From a virus, in the IMG/VR virus record IMGVR_UViG_3300009466_000202, positions 1-61,842 of that record: a stretch of DNA of 61,842 nt. One strand, written 5' to 3'. Each line of letters begins with the position of its first letter. Position 1 is the first letter of the stretch. The position numbers and the translations under genes are program-made. Shown here in pieces: positions 10,322 through 18,981 of this stretch. Below the pieces are notes generated by a model. The model did no database searches and was not told the DNA's origin. It was given only the letters and a program-made list of their open reading frames with translations.

Positions 10322-11785
10322 ATGGCATATACAGTTAACAAAACAGATGGTTCGGTAGTCACAACTATAGTTGATGGTACTATTGATAACACCACTTCAT
10401 TAACACTTTTTGGTAAAAGTTATTCAGGTTTTGGTGAATTATTGAACGAAGATTTAGTAAAATTATTAGAAAATTCAGCGTCAACCTCATCTCCGATTGC
10501 ACCACTAACTGGTGAATTATGGTTTGACACGTCGACAAAGCAAATAAAAGTTTATGATGGATCGAGTTTTAAACCAACAGGCGGTGCGAAATCACAGTCA
10601 TCAGCGCCGAGTTCTCCATCCTCTGGAGACCTATGGACAGATTCGTCAAACAATCAATTGTATTTTTATACAGGATCTGCTTGGCAACTAGTAGGACCAC
10701 TTTACACTTCAGGACAGACACTATCGGGTTGGAAAATTGAAACAATCAACAATTCATTGGGTGTCGCCAAAGTAATCAGTTCGATGTATAATGGCAATCA
10801 AAGAGTTGCAATTTTAAGCACAGAGACTTTCACTCCGGCATCTCCTCCAACAGGGTTTGCTGAAATTTATGCGGGTATCACTCTTAATTCTACATTAGGA
10901 GCAAAATTTGCCGGAACAACAGATTCGGCATCCTATGTTGACATATCAGGGACAACAAATACTTCTGCTACACTAATTGCCGGTGGTAACTTTTTAAGAT
11001 CCGATACAGCAGACACAACTACAGGAAGAATTACAATCCTTTCCGACGAGGGATTAGTACTAGGCGCAAGTTCAGATTTAGAGTTAACAGTATCAGGGAT
11101 TAATTCTACAATCAGAAATACATCAACCAACGGAAATTTAAATCTTGGCATCAATTACGGAGGAGATCCTAGAACTCCAATAGTTCTTGATGGTACAAAT
11201 AATAGAGTAGGAATATTCACAAGTTCTCCTACTGTTCCTTTAGAAATCACAGGTGATGTTAAAATCACAGGTAATCTAACCATCTCGGGAGAATATAATT
11301 CTTCAACATCAAATGTCAGTACGTATGATGACGTCTATATTAAAGTCAACAACGGAAATGCCACTGATGCGGATTCGGGATTAATAGTTGAAAAGGCAAC
11401 CGGTGATGCAAGAATGTATTGGAATTCAACAGCCGGACAATGGTATGCTGGTACAGGTACATATTCGCAAGTTATTAGATTAGCAGACGCAGTCGTCGAC
11501 GGTGATGCCAACAAAGAAAAAGTTTTAAAAACAGATTCATCAGGAAATGTTATAGTGACAACAGTAACATTGGCTAACGTTGGATCAAATATATCTACAT
11601 CATCTACTTCTAACAAAGTTGTTGCTACAGTTGGACAAGTAGCAGAATCTATCACTAGATGGGGTGGTAGTGTTATAACAGCCGACGGTAGTAATACAGT
11701 GGCCGGAAAGAGATATATTGAAACTGTCGCTCCTACTGATGCTCAGGGCGATGACGGAGATCTTTGGTTCGTAAGGGAGTCGTAA
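10322..11785 (+). CDS. Tail fibre-like protein, paralogue 2 of 3
   Basis: 487 residues. The N-terminal ~130 residues are paralogous to the products at 7850 and 15298 (MAYTVNKTDG, GKSYSGFGE, LLENSAST, GELWFDTS, GDLWTDSS). The C-terminal half is beta-rich and Ser/Thr-rich, and differs from both paralogues. It ends in a DGDLWFVRES tail that resembles the GDLWF units of the N-terminus. An AATAAATA octamer lies 5 nt before the start. Likely a virion fibre; which structure carries it cannot be told from the sequence. Confidence 0.7.
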   Translation: MAYTVNKTDGSVVTTIVDGTIDNTTSLTLFGKSYSGFGELLNEDLVKLLENSASTSSPIAPLTGELWFDTSTKQIKVYDGSSFKPTGGAKSQSSAPSSPSSGDLWTDSSNNQLYFYTGSAWQLVGPLYTSGQTLSGWKIETINNSLGVAKVISSMYNGNQRVAILSTETFTPASPPTGFAEIYAGITLNSTLGAKFAGTTDSASYVDISGTTNTSATLIAGGNFLRSDTADTTTGRITILSDEGLVLGASSDLELTVSGINSTIRNTSTNGNLNLGINYGGDPRTPIVLDGTNNRVGIFTSSPTVPLEITGDVKITGNLTISGEYNSSTSNVSTYDDVYIKVNNGNATDADSGLIVEKATGDARMYWNSTAGQWYAGTGTYSQVIRLADAVVDGDANKEKVLKTDSSGNVIVTTVTLANVGSNISTSSTSNKVVATVGQVAESITRWGGSVITADGSNTVAGKRYIETVAPTDAQGDDGDLWFVRES

Positions 11786-11789
11786 TCCC

Positions 11790-13235
11790 ATGCCAGAAAT
11801 TATCAAAACATTAAATTACACAGGTACAGTTCAAAGTACAGTTATTCCTGCGGGTGCCGCATCGGTAACAGTTAAGTTATGGGGCGGCGGTGGTGGAGGC
11901 GGTGGAAGTGATTCCTCTGGCCCAGGTAGACCGGGAGCGGGTGGACAATATTTAGAATCTACTATTGATTTGACAGGTAATGTTGGAAACACATTAACAA
12001 TCGGCGTCGGTGGTGGAGGAGGCGGTGGATCATCGGGTGGTGGAGCCGCTGGTGGTACCAATGGTAAGAGTTTAACAGGGTATTCAGGTGGACGAGGAGG
12101 AAACTCGGGTCCAGCACCATTCTCAGGAGCAGGAGGTGGTGGAGGAGGAGCCACAGTAGTTTTATTAAACGGAACGCTTGTAGCAGTTGCCGGCGGCGGA
12201 GGAGGAGGTGCCGGCGATGGGCAACATTCTACTGGTACTCCGGGTATTGCAACAAATTCAGCCACATCAAATACACCAGGCACGTTGGGAGAAAACGGTG
12301 CTGATCACTCAGGCGACGGAGCCGGGGGTGGCGGTGGTGGTGGTGGAGCCGACGGCGGTCGAGGTGGTTCGGGAGGATCTGGTGATAATGGAGGTACTGG
12401 TGGTTATTCAGGATCAAGTGGTACTTCGGGTACTTTAATTGTAACATCTCCGGCATCAGGACGAACACCTGCAGGATCTCCACCTTCTGGAATAGCAAAT
12501 GGAGCCTCGGCAAGTTCATCAGGCGCCAACGGGTTGGCAATATTAGTGTTTACTATAGGAACAGATACCTATACCAAAGTAGGTGGCACCTGGAAAAAAA
12601 TTAAAGCAAAGGTCGACTCCGATGGAGGATCGGGAATAAGATTTAAAAAAGACGGCGTGTGGCATAATATTAAAGAAGTTTATGCTAAAATTGGCGGAAC
12701 TTGGAAAGCGGTATTTAATGCTGGAATAGATTTTATTAGTAACGCTTCAGGATTTGGAGACAATGTAGGTACTGCATCATCGGGTACACCAGGATCCGGT
12801 GGCGGATGTTTCCTTGCAGGCACATTGATCACAATGGCAGATGGTTCAACTAAACCAGTCGAACAAGTAGATCTAAGAGATGAAGTTGCTGTGGGAGGAT
12901 ACGTATTTGCTACAGGTAAGTTTTTAATTGATAATCTCTATGACTATAAAGGTATAAAAGTGTCAGGTGAGCATATGGTAAAAGAAAATGGTAATTGGAT
13001 GAGGGTCAAAGATAGTTCTTACGCTGTATCAATGGGAGACGACGAACACATAGTATACGTTTTTGGAACAGAGTATAGAAGAATCGTTATTAATGGTATA
13101 GAGTTTACTGACTATTTTGAAATAAGTGAGAAAGAAGAATTATACAATCACGGTGATAAATTTTTTGGTATTTGGCAAGAACATGATAGACAAATTCATG
13201 ATGAAAATGTTAAAATACTGAATGATGGAAATTAG
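11790..13235 (+). CDS. Glycine-rich tail adhesin with C-terminal Hint (autoprocessing) domain
   Basis: 481 residues in two parts. Residues ~30-290 are glycine-rich with long Gly runs alternating with hydrophobic strands, as in phage fibre adhesin tips (polyglycine sandwich type). After a short linker containing two GGTWK-like repeats, Cys340 opens a 142-residue Hint domain: CFLAGTLITMADGS, an LRDEV block (block A style), and VSGEHMVKENGNWMRV resembling the TxxH/block F region. Hint domains catalyse N-S acyl shift and self-cleavage or splicing. No C-terminal extein follows, so cleavage (Hedgehog or bacterial intein-like) rather than splicing is expected. Lies between fibre genes and overlaps the next gene. 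Confidence 0.75.
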   Translation: MPEIIKTLNYTGTVQSTVIPAGAASVTVKLWGGGGGGGGSDSSGPGRPGAGGQYLESTIDLTGNVGNTLTIGVGGGGGGGSSGGGAAGGTNGKSLTGYSGGRGGNSGPAPFSGAGGGGGGATVVLLNGTLVAVAGGGGGGAGDGQHSTGTPGIATNSATSNTPGTLGENGADHSGDGAGGGGGGGGADGGRGGSGGSGDNGGTGGYSGSSGTSGTLIVTSPASGRTPAGSPPSGIANGASASSSGANGLAILVFTIGTDTYTKVGGTWKKIKAKVDSDGGSGIRFKKDGVWHNIKEVYAKIGGTWKAVFNAGIDFISNASGFGDNVGTASSGTPGSGGGCFLAGTLITMADGSTKPVEQVDLRDEVAVGGYVFATGKFLIDNLYDYKGIKVSGEHMVKENGNWMRVKDSSYAVSMGDDEHIVYVFGTEYRRIVINGIEFTDYFEISEKEELYNHGDKFFGIWQEHDRQIHDENVKILNDGN

Positions 13236-13899
13236 TTTTTTTCAAGGTAAACAAGGCGAGTGTTTTAAAGAATTAGAACACAATTTCAACAAGATCAAAC
13301 AAGAATATATCAACAAGGTAGACAAAGTTTTTCTTGATCCAGAAGATTTCAGTGATGGAGTGAGAGGTCTTGCTGATGATTTTTCAGAAACAGATCGTCC
13401 GGGAGATTATGTCAAGGGAGATTGGCGTGCATTGGGTATCAGTTCTGGAGACCACGAAGGGCAGGCCTACGAAGATTTTCCAACACTTTATGATATATTG
13501 AGGAAGTTTCCGTACAAAACCAATGTTGCGTTCATGGTAGTGGGACCAAATACCAGCATAGGTACGCATCAAGACGACGAAGGTGGCTGGAGATTCCAGA
13601 TGTGTTTTGACGATGGTGGTGGAACAGAAAGTGGAATGTACTATCAGGATCTGATAACCAAAGAAAAACGATTACACACATTCAAAACAGGTAATATGTT
13701 TGCCTTCAAACCCGGAGAACAACCACATAATGGATTTAATCGAAATCCGGGAGAAAGATTGACATTATTGATAGATTTTTACAAGGAATCAGAGTATACC
13801 CCCGAAGCATACGATGCCTATCTAAAAAATTATGATGAGAAGTTCGAAGGATTGAAAGAACTAGCGGAGTTGTATGAACAGCGAAAACAAAAAGCCTAA
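13225..13899 (+). CDS. Aspartyl/asparaginyl beta-hydroxylase-like 2OG-Fe(II) oxygenase
   Basis: 224 residues from the ATG at 13225 (MEISFF), overlapping the Hint adhesin by 11 nt. The double-stranded beta-helix signature is visible: HxD iron ligands in GTHQDDEGG (His115, Asp117), the distal His168 in EQPHNGF, and the 2-oxoglutarate-binding Arg in NPGERLTLL. This matches the Asp/Asn beta-hydroxylase family, which hydroxylates Asp, Asn or Pro side chains. The substrate is unknown. Placement straight after an adhesin suggests modification of a virion protein, but this is inference. Confidence 0.75.
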   Translation: MEISFFQGKQGECFKELEHNFNKIKQEYINKVDKVFLDPEDFSDGVRGLADDFSETDRPGDYVKGDWRALGISSGDHEGQAYEDFPTLYDILRKFPYKTNVAFMVVGPNTSIGTHQDDEGGWRFQMCFDDGGGTESGMYYQDLITKEKRLHTFKTGNMFAFKPGEQPHNGFNRNPGERLTLLIDFYKESEYTPEAYDAYLKNYDEKFEGLKELAELYEQRKQKA

Positions 13900-14458
13900 A
13901 GTACTAGTAACAGGACACACTCGAGGAATTGGCAAAGCCGTATTCTATCTCCTCACAGAGGAAGGACATGATTGTCACGGAGTGAGCAAAAGTACAGGCG
14001 ATGATGTATTGGAGAAGGAAGATGCCATTGTTGATATGATTGAGGATTTTGACCACGTGGTGTTGAATGCCTATGCTGGTAGTTCGCAACTGAATATGCT
14101 CAAAAAAATAATTTACAGATACAAAGACCAACCAAAAAGAATCGCTGTGATAACCAGTACTAGCGGCACATCAGCGGGCGAGGACACAGATGATGCTGGC
14201 GGAGAAGATTACAGGGAATACAAAAAGCACAAGAGACAGTTGATTGACTATATCGGTGATATACAACAGTTGTTAATAGATAAACCTCTACATATTTTTG
14301 ATGTGTGTCCGGATACCGTTTACACAGACATGACAGTGGGATTATGGGAAGAATATCCAAAATTGCAACCACGAGATGTGGCAGAATGTGTGAGCTTGTG
14401 TTTTCGTACAAAATCATATAACATCAACAAGATAGTGATACAAAAAAATGCAAATTAG
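13874..14458 (+). CDS. Short-chain dehydrogenase/reductase (SDR)
   Basis: 194 residues. It has the SDR nucleotide-binding motif TGHTRGIG (residues 13-20), a VLNAYAGS segment in place of the NNAG motif, a Ser-rich strand (ITSTSGTS) and a YxxxK pair near residues 113-120. It is shorter than the usual ~250 residues, missing part of the C-terminal substrate loop. It overlaps the oxygenase upstream and the acetyltransferase downstream, forming a three-gene enzyme block inside the fibre region. The substrate cannot be predicted. Confidence 0.75.
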   Translation: MNSENKKPKVLVTGHTRGIGKAVFYLLTEEGHDCHGVSKSTGDDVLEKEDAIVDMIEDFDHVVLNAYAGSSQLNMLKKIIYRYKDQPKRIAVITSTSGTSAGEDTDDAGGEDYREYKKHKRQLIDYIGDIQQLLIDKPLHIFDVCPDTVYTDMTVGLWEEYPKLQPRDVAECVSLCFRTKSYNINKIVIQKNAN

Positions 14459-14918
14459 ACCGTGGAATCTAGACAAAGATTATAACACCCTGGTGCATTG
14501 GTGGACGCAACATGAATTTGGCACAGTACCACAAGAATGCCTGCCACCCGACGGAATTATTGTGGAAAATGATGGTGTTCCTATCTGTGCAGGTGGACTA
14601 TATATCGGAATAGGCACACAATTTGCATTTATGGAATGGATTGTGGGCGATAAAAGAGCAGACAAGAAGAAGTTACACACAGCATTAAAACTGTGCATAG
14701 ACGCCATAATGGAACTTGCAAGAACAAAAAATATGCGTTTGGTGTTTACGGTGACGGCAGAGCAGGCACTACAGAAGCGTTATACTAAATTTCATGGCAT
14801 GGAATTGACCGAAAACAACGTCAAAACCTACCTTAAGGATCTCACAGGAAACACCTACAAAAATCTTGACTGGATCTCGGATGACACACAAATAAGCAAA
14901 CAAAGATCTAATAAATAG
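14448..14918 (+). CDS. GNAT-family N-acetyltransferase
   Basis: 156 residues. The pattern is that of a GNAT fold: an N-terminal MQIRPWN strand, a CAGGLYIG strand, the FMEWIVGDK core strand, and a helix after KKKLHTALKL in place of a canonical acetyl-CoA pyrophosphate loop, then LVFTVTAEQALQKRYTKFHG. It overlaps the SDR gene by 11 nt. It might acylate a virion protein, an amino sugar or a host factor; the sequence does not say which. The family call rests on overall pattern because the RxxGxG/A motif is weak. Confidence 0.6.
   Translation: MQIRPWNLDKDYNTLVHWWTQHEFGTVPQECLPPDGIIVENDGVPICAGGLYIGIGTQFAFMEWIVGDKRADKKKLHTALKLCIDAIMELARTKNMRLVFTVTAEQALQKRYTKFHGMELTENNVKTYLKDLTGNTYKNLDWISDDTQISKQRSNK
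14910..14917 (+). promoter_or_regulatory. Candidate T4-type late promoter (AATAAATA)
   Basis: AATAAATA fits the degenerate late-promoter consensus of marine T4-like phages (NATAAATA). It lies 23 nt before the ATG at 14941, with an AAGGAG ribosome-binding site between them, so the spacing allows a normal leader. In AT-rich DNA this octamer also occurs by chance. Confidence 0.4.
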
Positions 14919-14940
14919 CAGTAAGGAGAATTAACTTTCA

Positions 14941-15117
14941 ATGGCAACCAAAGCAGAAATAGCAGAATACATTAATAACAGTTGGTCTACTATTTGGTCA
15001 AAAGATAAAGAAGATAAAATTGATCAAATGCTGACTCCAGAATTGGCCGCTATTTTAATCAAATTGGTAGGAGATGTTGAGTTCCTAGTAGAAGTTAAAA
15101 ATAATAAGAGTAATTAA
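14941..15117 (+). CDS. Small protein, twin 1
   Basis: 58 residues beginning MATKAEIAEYIN, preceded by AAGGAG. It is a clear paralogue of the next gene: both have an E/DYIN motif near residue 10, a central (M/I)TPxLAxIL(I) helix, the motif LVGDV and a hydrophobic FLxEx tail. Probably an all-helical small protein. Function unknown; it lies immediately before a fibre gene. Confidence 0.65.
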   Translation: MATKAEIAEYINNSWSTIWSKDKEDKIDQMLTPELAAILIKLVGDVEFLVEVKNNKSN

Positions 15118-15118
15118 T

Positions 15119-15292
15119 ATGGCTTTAACAAAACAACAAGTATCTGATTATATTAATCAACATTATCACGTTGTTCTGAATGAGTCGGAAATAAACAAAT
15201 TAAAAACTGCTATCACACCACAATTAGCAGAAATACTCATAGAGTTAGTAGGTGATGTTGTTTTTTTAATAGAGATTAGAGATAGAGGATAA
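15119..15292 (+). CDS. Small protein, twin 2
   Basis: 57 residues beginning MALTKQQVSDYIN, one base after the stop of its twin. It shares the DYIN, TPQLAEIL and LVGDV motifs with twin 1, so the pair is a tandem duplication. The two have diverged heavily in the first half, which suggests the duplication is old. Function unknown. Confidence 0.65.
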   Translation: MALTKQQVSDYINQHYHVVLNESEINKLKTAITPQLAEILIELVGDVVFLIEIRDRG

Positions 15293-15297
15293 TAAAA

Positions 15298-16899
15298 ATG
15301 TCTTATACCATTAACAAAACCGACGGAACAAAATTAGTCACACTACAAGATGGCACGATTGATATCGAGACTAGTGACCTAGCATTATTCGGAAAAGGCT
15401 ATGCTGGATTTGGAGAAAGATTAAATGAAAACTTTGTTAAAATTTTAGAAAATTTTTCAAATAGTACCGCCCCGGCAAATAAACTCAAAGGTCAATTATG
15501 GTACGACACTATAGACAATCAGATAAAAGTTTGGACCGGTAACAAATTCAAACCTGTAGGTTCTAGTACAAATAGTTCTTCACAACCAACCAATTCTAAT
15601 ACGGGTGACACTTGGTTCGATACCAACAACAATCAGTTATATGTTTATAATGGTGTAACTTGGACATTAATTGGTCCAACAACGGTAGCAGGTTCTGGTG
15701 TAACACAAGTAGTGGCCGATACAATCAAAGATACTGTAGGAGTCAACAGATCGATTTTAAAATTTATTACAAACGATATCATCGTAGCAATCGTAAGTCA
15801 AACCCAATTCACACCACAAACGGCTATTCCTGGTTTTTCTACAATTTTTATTGGAATTACAATGAACTCTACAACACTGGCCGGTGCAAAATTTGTAGGA
15901 ACTTCTACAGATGCTGATGCATTAGATGGTGTATCTGGTTATTTAAAATTGACCGGAGGCACAATATCGGGAAGTCTCGTTGTCACAGGCAATTTAAATA
16001 TTGGATCGTCTTCACAAGTATCCCTAAAATTGGTCAGTGGAGATACCGTGCTTCAAAATGATTTTACAAATGGAGACATAATTTTTAACGTTGACAGTTC
16101 AGGAGTCCAGACAACAGCCCTTACTATAGATGGAACCACAGCAGGGGTTAACGTAGCCAATAATTTAACAGTAAACGGAAATCTAACAGTAAAAGGCACT
16201 CAAACAGTTATCAATACTCAGACGTTATCTATAGAAGATAACATTATTGAATTGAACAGAAATATTTCTACCTCGGCCGCGATGCCGACATATTCGGGAT
16301 TAAAAGTTAATAGAGGTGAGAACGTAGATGCCACAGAACAAGATTTATATTGGGTATGGGACGAGTCTTTTGCCGATGACGGAACAACGGCATATGGTAA
16401 TGCAGGAGGAGCCTGGACAGCATATAGAAGTCAAACAGATAATCTAGCAGTAAAAACACTTGTAGATGTAAGGGCAAACATAGTACACGCAACATCAACA
16501 TCGGCACAATATGCCGATTTGGCAGAACGTTATGAATCTGATATGCCTTTGGAGGTTGGTGATGTGGTAATTTTAGGTGGATCAAAAGAAGTTACTAAAT
16601 CCAGCAAAGAATTAGACAATGCTGTATTTGGAGTAGTTTCCGAAAATCCAGCATTTTTAATGAACAAGGACGCAGGAAATAATGAATCTCATCCTATGAT
16701 CGCACTAAAAGGACGAGTAAAGGTTAAATTAATAGGAACCGGCAAAAAGGGAGATCGTATTGTCAGTTCTAACGTGGCAGGAGTAGCAAAAACAGCACAT
16801 ATTGAAGATTGTACGCCGTTTAATGTGCTAGGAAGACTGTTATGTGATAAATATTCGGTAGAAACACAGTTAACTGAAGTTGCAATAGGAGTTAAATAA
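15298..16899 (+). CDS. Tail fibre-like protein, paralogue 3 of 3, with distinct C-terminal domain
   Basis: 533 residues. The first ~130 match the fibres at 7850 and 10322 (MSYTINKTDG, GKGYAGFGE, GQLWYDT, GDTWFDT). The middle has a beta-helix-like run (NLTVNGNLTVKGT) common in trimeric fibres. The last ~140 residues form a separate domain with YADLAERYESD, GDVVILGGSKEVTKS and a compact beta-rich end (VALKG-like, GDRIVSS), a module I associate with phage fibre tips. Start follows a short spacer after the twin genes. Confidence 0.75.
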   Translation: MSYTINKTDGTKLVTLQDGTIDIETSDLALFGKGYAGFGERLNENFVKILENFSNSTAPANKLKGQLWYDTIDNQIKVWTGNKFKPVGSSTNSSSQPTNSNTGDTWFDTNNNQLYVYNGVTWTLIGPTTVAGSGVTQVVADTIKDTVGVNRSILKFITNDIIVAIVSQTQFTPQTAIPGFSTIFIGITMNSTTLAGAKFVGTSTDADALDGVSGYLKLTGGTISGSLVVTGNLNIGSSSQVSLKLVSGDTVLQNDFTNGDIIFNVDSSGVQTTALTIDGTTAGVNVANNLTVNGNLTVKGTQTVINTQTLSIEDNIIELNRNISTSAAMPTYSGLKVNRGENVDATEQDLYWVWDESFADDGTTAYGNAGGAWTAYRSQTDNLAVKTLVDVRANIVHATSTSAQYADLAERYESDMPLEVGDVVILGGSKEVTKSSKELDNAVFGVVSENPAFLMNKDAGNNESHPMIALKGRVKVKLIGTGKKGDRIVSSNVAGVAKTAHIEDCTPFNVLGRLLCDKYSVETQLTEVAIGVK

Positions 16900-16900
16900 C

Positions 16901-17869
16901 ATGGGATATAAAGCCGGTGAAACAATTTTAGACGATCAATATAACAATTTCGTCGCAAGTTCCTCATCACCATATGGAATCAATCACGTATTTGGTACAG
17001 GATCTTTACAATATGGATTAGGACAAACAGCATTAGCACAAACGTCGGCAGGAACGACAATCAGTGCTTCTCAATGGAACAGTTTATTTTCGGCAATGAA
17101 TAACGTTGCCAACCACACAAACGATTCAATAACATCAACAACATCAAGATCGGCCGGAGATCCTATTGCAGTTATTTCAGCACTGCAAGGAGATCTTAAT
17201 ACTTTGGCGGCATCAGTAGCGGCTGGGTCACCAAACGCAACAGCAATATCAACATCAGCGACTCTCGTGACATCGAATTCATCAACTAGATGGGCAGGAT
17301 CTCACGTAGTTGAACAATCGACAACGTTCTCAAATGCTAATCACATGAGATGGTTCTTTAATGCAGGCGGAAAAATTCAAATTAATTTATCGAGATTAGG
17401 AAATGGCGGTTCGTCAGCAACATCAAAAGATACTTCATTTGATCAATTGATTTCTGCTATTGGTACTTTTTTAATTAAATCTCAAACTTCTACAAGATCT
17501 GGATCAGGTGAAACCGTATCAACAAACGGATTGGCCAACGGATTTTATGATTTAGGTACAGGTTATACAACATTATTGAGATTGACTCAAGATTCTGGTA
17601 CATATACTTCTAACTACATACAGATTGAAGCGAAATTAAATGCGGCACCAGGCACTGCAACAGTAATCACTGTAAAAACATCATTAGTTGACGCCGATGG
17701 CGGAGACGGTACATTCACTTCTGGTAACACATCAGGCGTGGATCAGTATGCGAACTTCGTTGGACAGACTTCGGTTATATTAAAAAATGTTGATCCAACA
17801 ACTGCTGAAGGTCTTTCACAAGTTTACACAAGATCGGGTGCGGCGCAGGTAACTAACGCTACTGCTTAA
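16901..17869 (+). CDS. Structural protein, probable fibre or tail
   Basis: 322 residues, with the start two bases after the previous stop. Rich in Ser, Thr, Ala and Gly with an N-terminal segment (GYKAGETILDDQYN) and a C-terminal beta-sandwich-like region. No enzymatic motif or membrane segment. It is the last structural-type gene before the modification island; the assignment rests on composition and neighbours. Confidence 0.65.
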   Translation: MGYKAGETILDDQYNNFVASSSSPYGINHVFGTGSLQYGLGQTALAQTSAGTTISASQWNSLFSAMNNVANHTNDSITSTTSRSAGDPIAVISALQGDLNTLAASVAAGSPNATAISTSATLVTSNSSTRWAGSHVVEQSTTFSNANHMRWFFNAGGKIQINLSRLGNGGSSATSKDTSFDQLISAIGTFLIKSQTSTRSGSGETVSTNGLANGFYDLGTGYTTLLRLTQDSGTYTSNYIQIEAKLNAAPGTATVITVKTSLVDADGGDGTFTSGNTSGVDQYANFVGQTSVILKNVDPTTAEGLSQVYTRSGAAQVTNATA

Positions 17870-17893
17870 TAATTTTACCACTAGGATTTCTAG

Positions 17894-17916
17894 CCATAAT
17901 TATGTTATAATTGTGG
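17894..17916 (+). promoter_or_regulatory. Hairpin directly before a start codon
   Basis: A 10-bp stem (17894-17903 with 17907-17916, one G-T pair) and a 3-nt loop end one base before the ATG at 17918. No U-tract follows, so it is not a standard terminator. It sits at the boundary between the structural genes and the modification island and lies where a ribosome-binding site would be. It also contains TATAAT, so a promoter is an alternative reading. Confidence 0.5.
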
Positions 17917-17917
17917 T

Positions 17918-18232
17918 ATGGACCTTTCTGAATTAAAAAAAGAATCAGATCTCAGTTTTGATATCGCAAATGCAAAAAAGAATGCATTGGAAAGAGCAGA
18001 ATCTAGGAAATTGATTGTTTATAACTATTCAATTTTCTCGGCCGATCCTGAGACAATCAATTTAGTAAATGTACTAAAGCAACATTTTGATACATTCATA
18101 ATATTAGACAATAATTCTAATCCTTGTAAAATTGATAATCCTGATGAATTTTTGAACATATTAATACAAAGAAATCAAGAGGCATTAAACGAATATCATC
18201 GGTTATACGAAACACTTAAAAGGAAATCTTAA
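17918..18232 (+). CDS. Small hypothetical protein
   Basis: 104 residues, predicted mostly helical and charged at both ends, no motif recognised. The start is preceded by a hairpin instead of a visible ribosome-binding site. Its stop overlaps the next start by one base. First gene of the plus-strand modification island. Confidence 0.6.
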   Translation: MDLSELKKESDLSFDIANAKKNALERAESRKLIVYNYSIFSADPETINLVNVLKQHFDTFIILDNNSNPCKIDNPDEFLNILIQRNQEALNEYHRLYETLKRKS

Positions 18233-18981
18233 TGTCTGCCGGAGTACTGATTTATTGTTTTGATACTGATAAAATCAAGTACCATCTTACTACTAATTTT
18301 TGTATCAAACAAATCAAACAACATCTAAGTCTACCGGTCACTGTTGTTACTAATCTTGCTACAAAGGATTACATACAGGGAGCAGATTCTTTTGAAATAA
18401 TCGAAAATAAAAAAGGTAATAAAAGATTTTATAAAGGAGAAATAATAGATTGGTTTAACCTCGAAAGATCAAATGCCTATGAATATTCTCCGTATGATAT
18501 CACAATACTTTTAGATTCTGATTATTTTGTTTACACAGACAATCTTCTACAATTATTAGATTCAAAATATGATTTTTTATTACATAATAAAGTCTTTGAT
18601 CTTACTGGAAGATCAACATTCGAATACAAAAATAAATCCCTTATAGATCTTGTCTGGGCAACTGTTACAATCTTTAAAAAAAATTCTAAAACTAAAAAAA
18701 TATTTGATTTGATAAAACACATACAAAATAACTATCAGTATTTTTGCAATTTATATCGTATCGATTTTAAAAATTATCGTAATGACTATGCTTTTGCTAT
18801 AGCATTACATCAATTAAACATCAAAGATTTTATTCCTATTAAGATGTCTATGTTACCTGCAGATGCCAATATCATGGAAATTGACTCATACAACATAAAA
18901 TTTAGATGGTTAAATTCTTTTGGAACATTACAAAAACAAGATGTTCATGTATTAAACAAGGAGATACCATTCAATGTCTAA
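18232..18981 (+). CDS. Glycosyltransferase-like protein (GT-A type)
   Basis: 249 residues. Features of a GT-A fold are visible: an N-terminal VLIYCFD strand, TVVTNLAT, and a DxD-type metal/nucleotide-sugar motif in ILLDSDYFV, followed by a WATVTIF strand. Strongly AT-rich and Lys/Asn/Ile-rich. It overlaps the next, distantly similar, gene by 8 nt. Donor and acceptor are unknown. Confidence 0.55.
   Translation: MSAGVLIYCFDTDKIKYHLTTNFCIKQIKQHLSLPVTVVTNLATKDYIQGADSFEIIENKKGNKRFYKGEIIDWFNLERSNAYEYSPYDITILLDSDYFVYTDNLLQLLDSKYDFLLHNKVFDLTGRSTFEYKNKSLIDLVWATVTIFKKNSKTKKIFDLIKHIQNNYQYFCNLYRIDFKNYRNDYAFAIALHQLNIKDFIPIKMSMLPADANIMEIDSYNIKFRWLNSFGTLQKQDVHVLNKEIPFNV

Noticed and set aside
11831-12283. 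Long proline-rich reading frame on the minus strand
   Set aside because: It is the antisense of the glycine codons in the adhesin; the repeat of GGN codons gives open antisense frames automatically.
12807-13235. A splicing intein
   Set aside because: The domain ends the protein with no C-terminal extein and no homing endonuclease insert.
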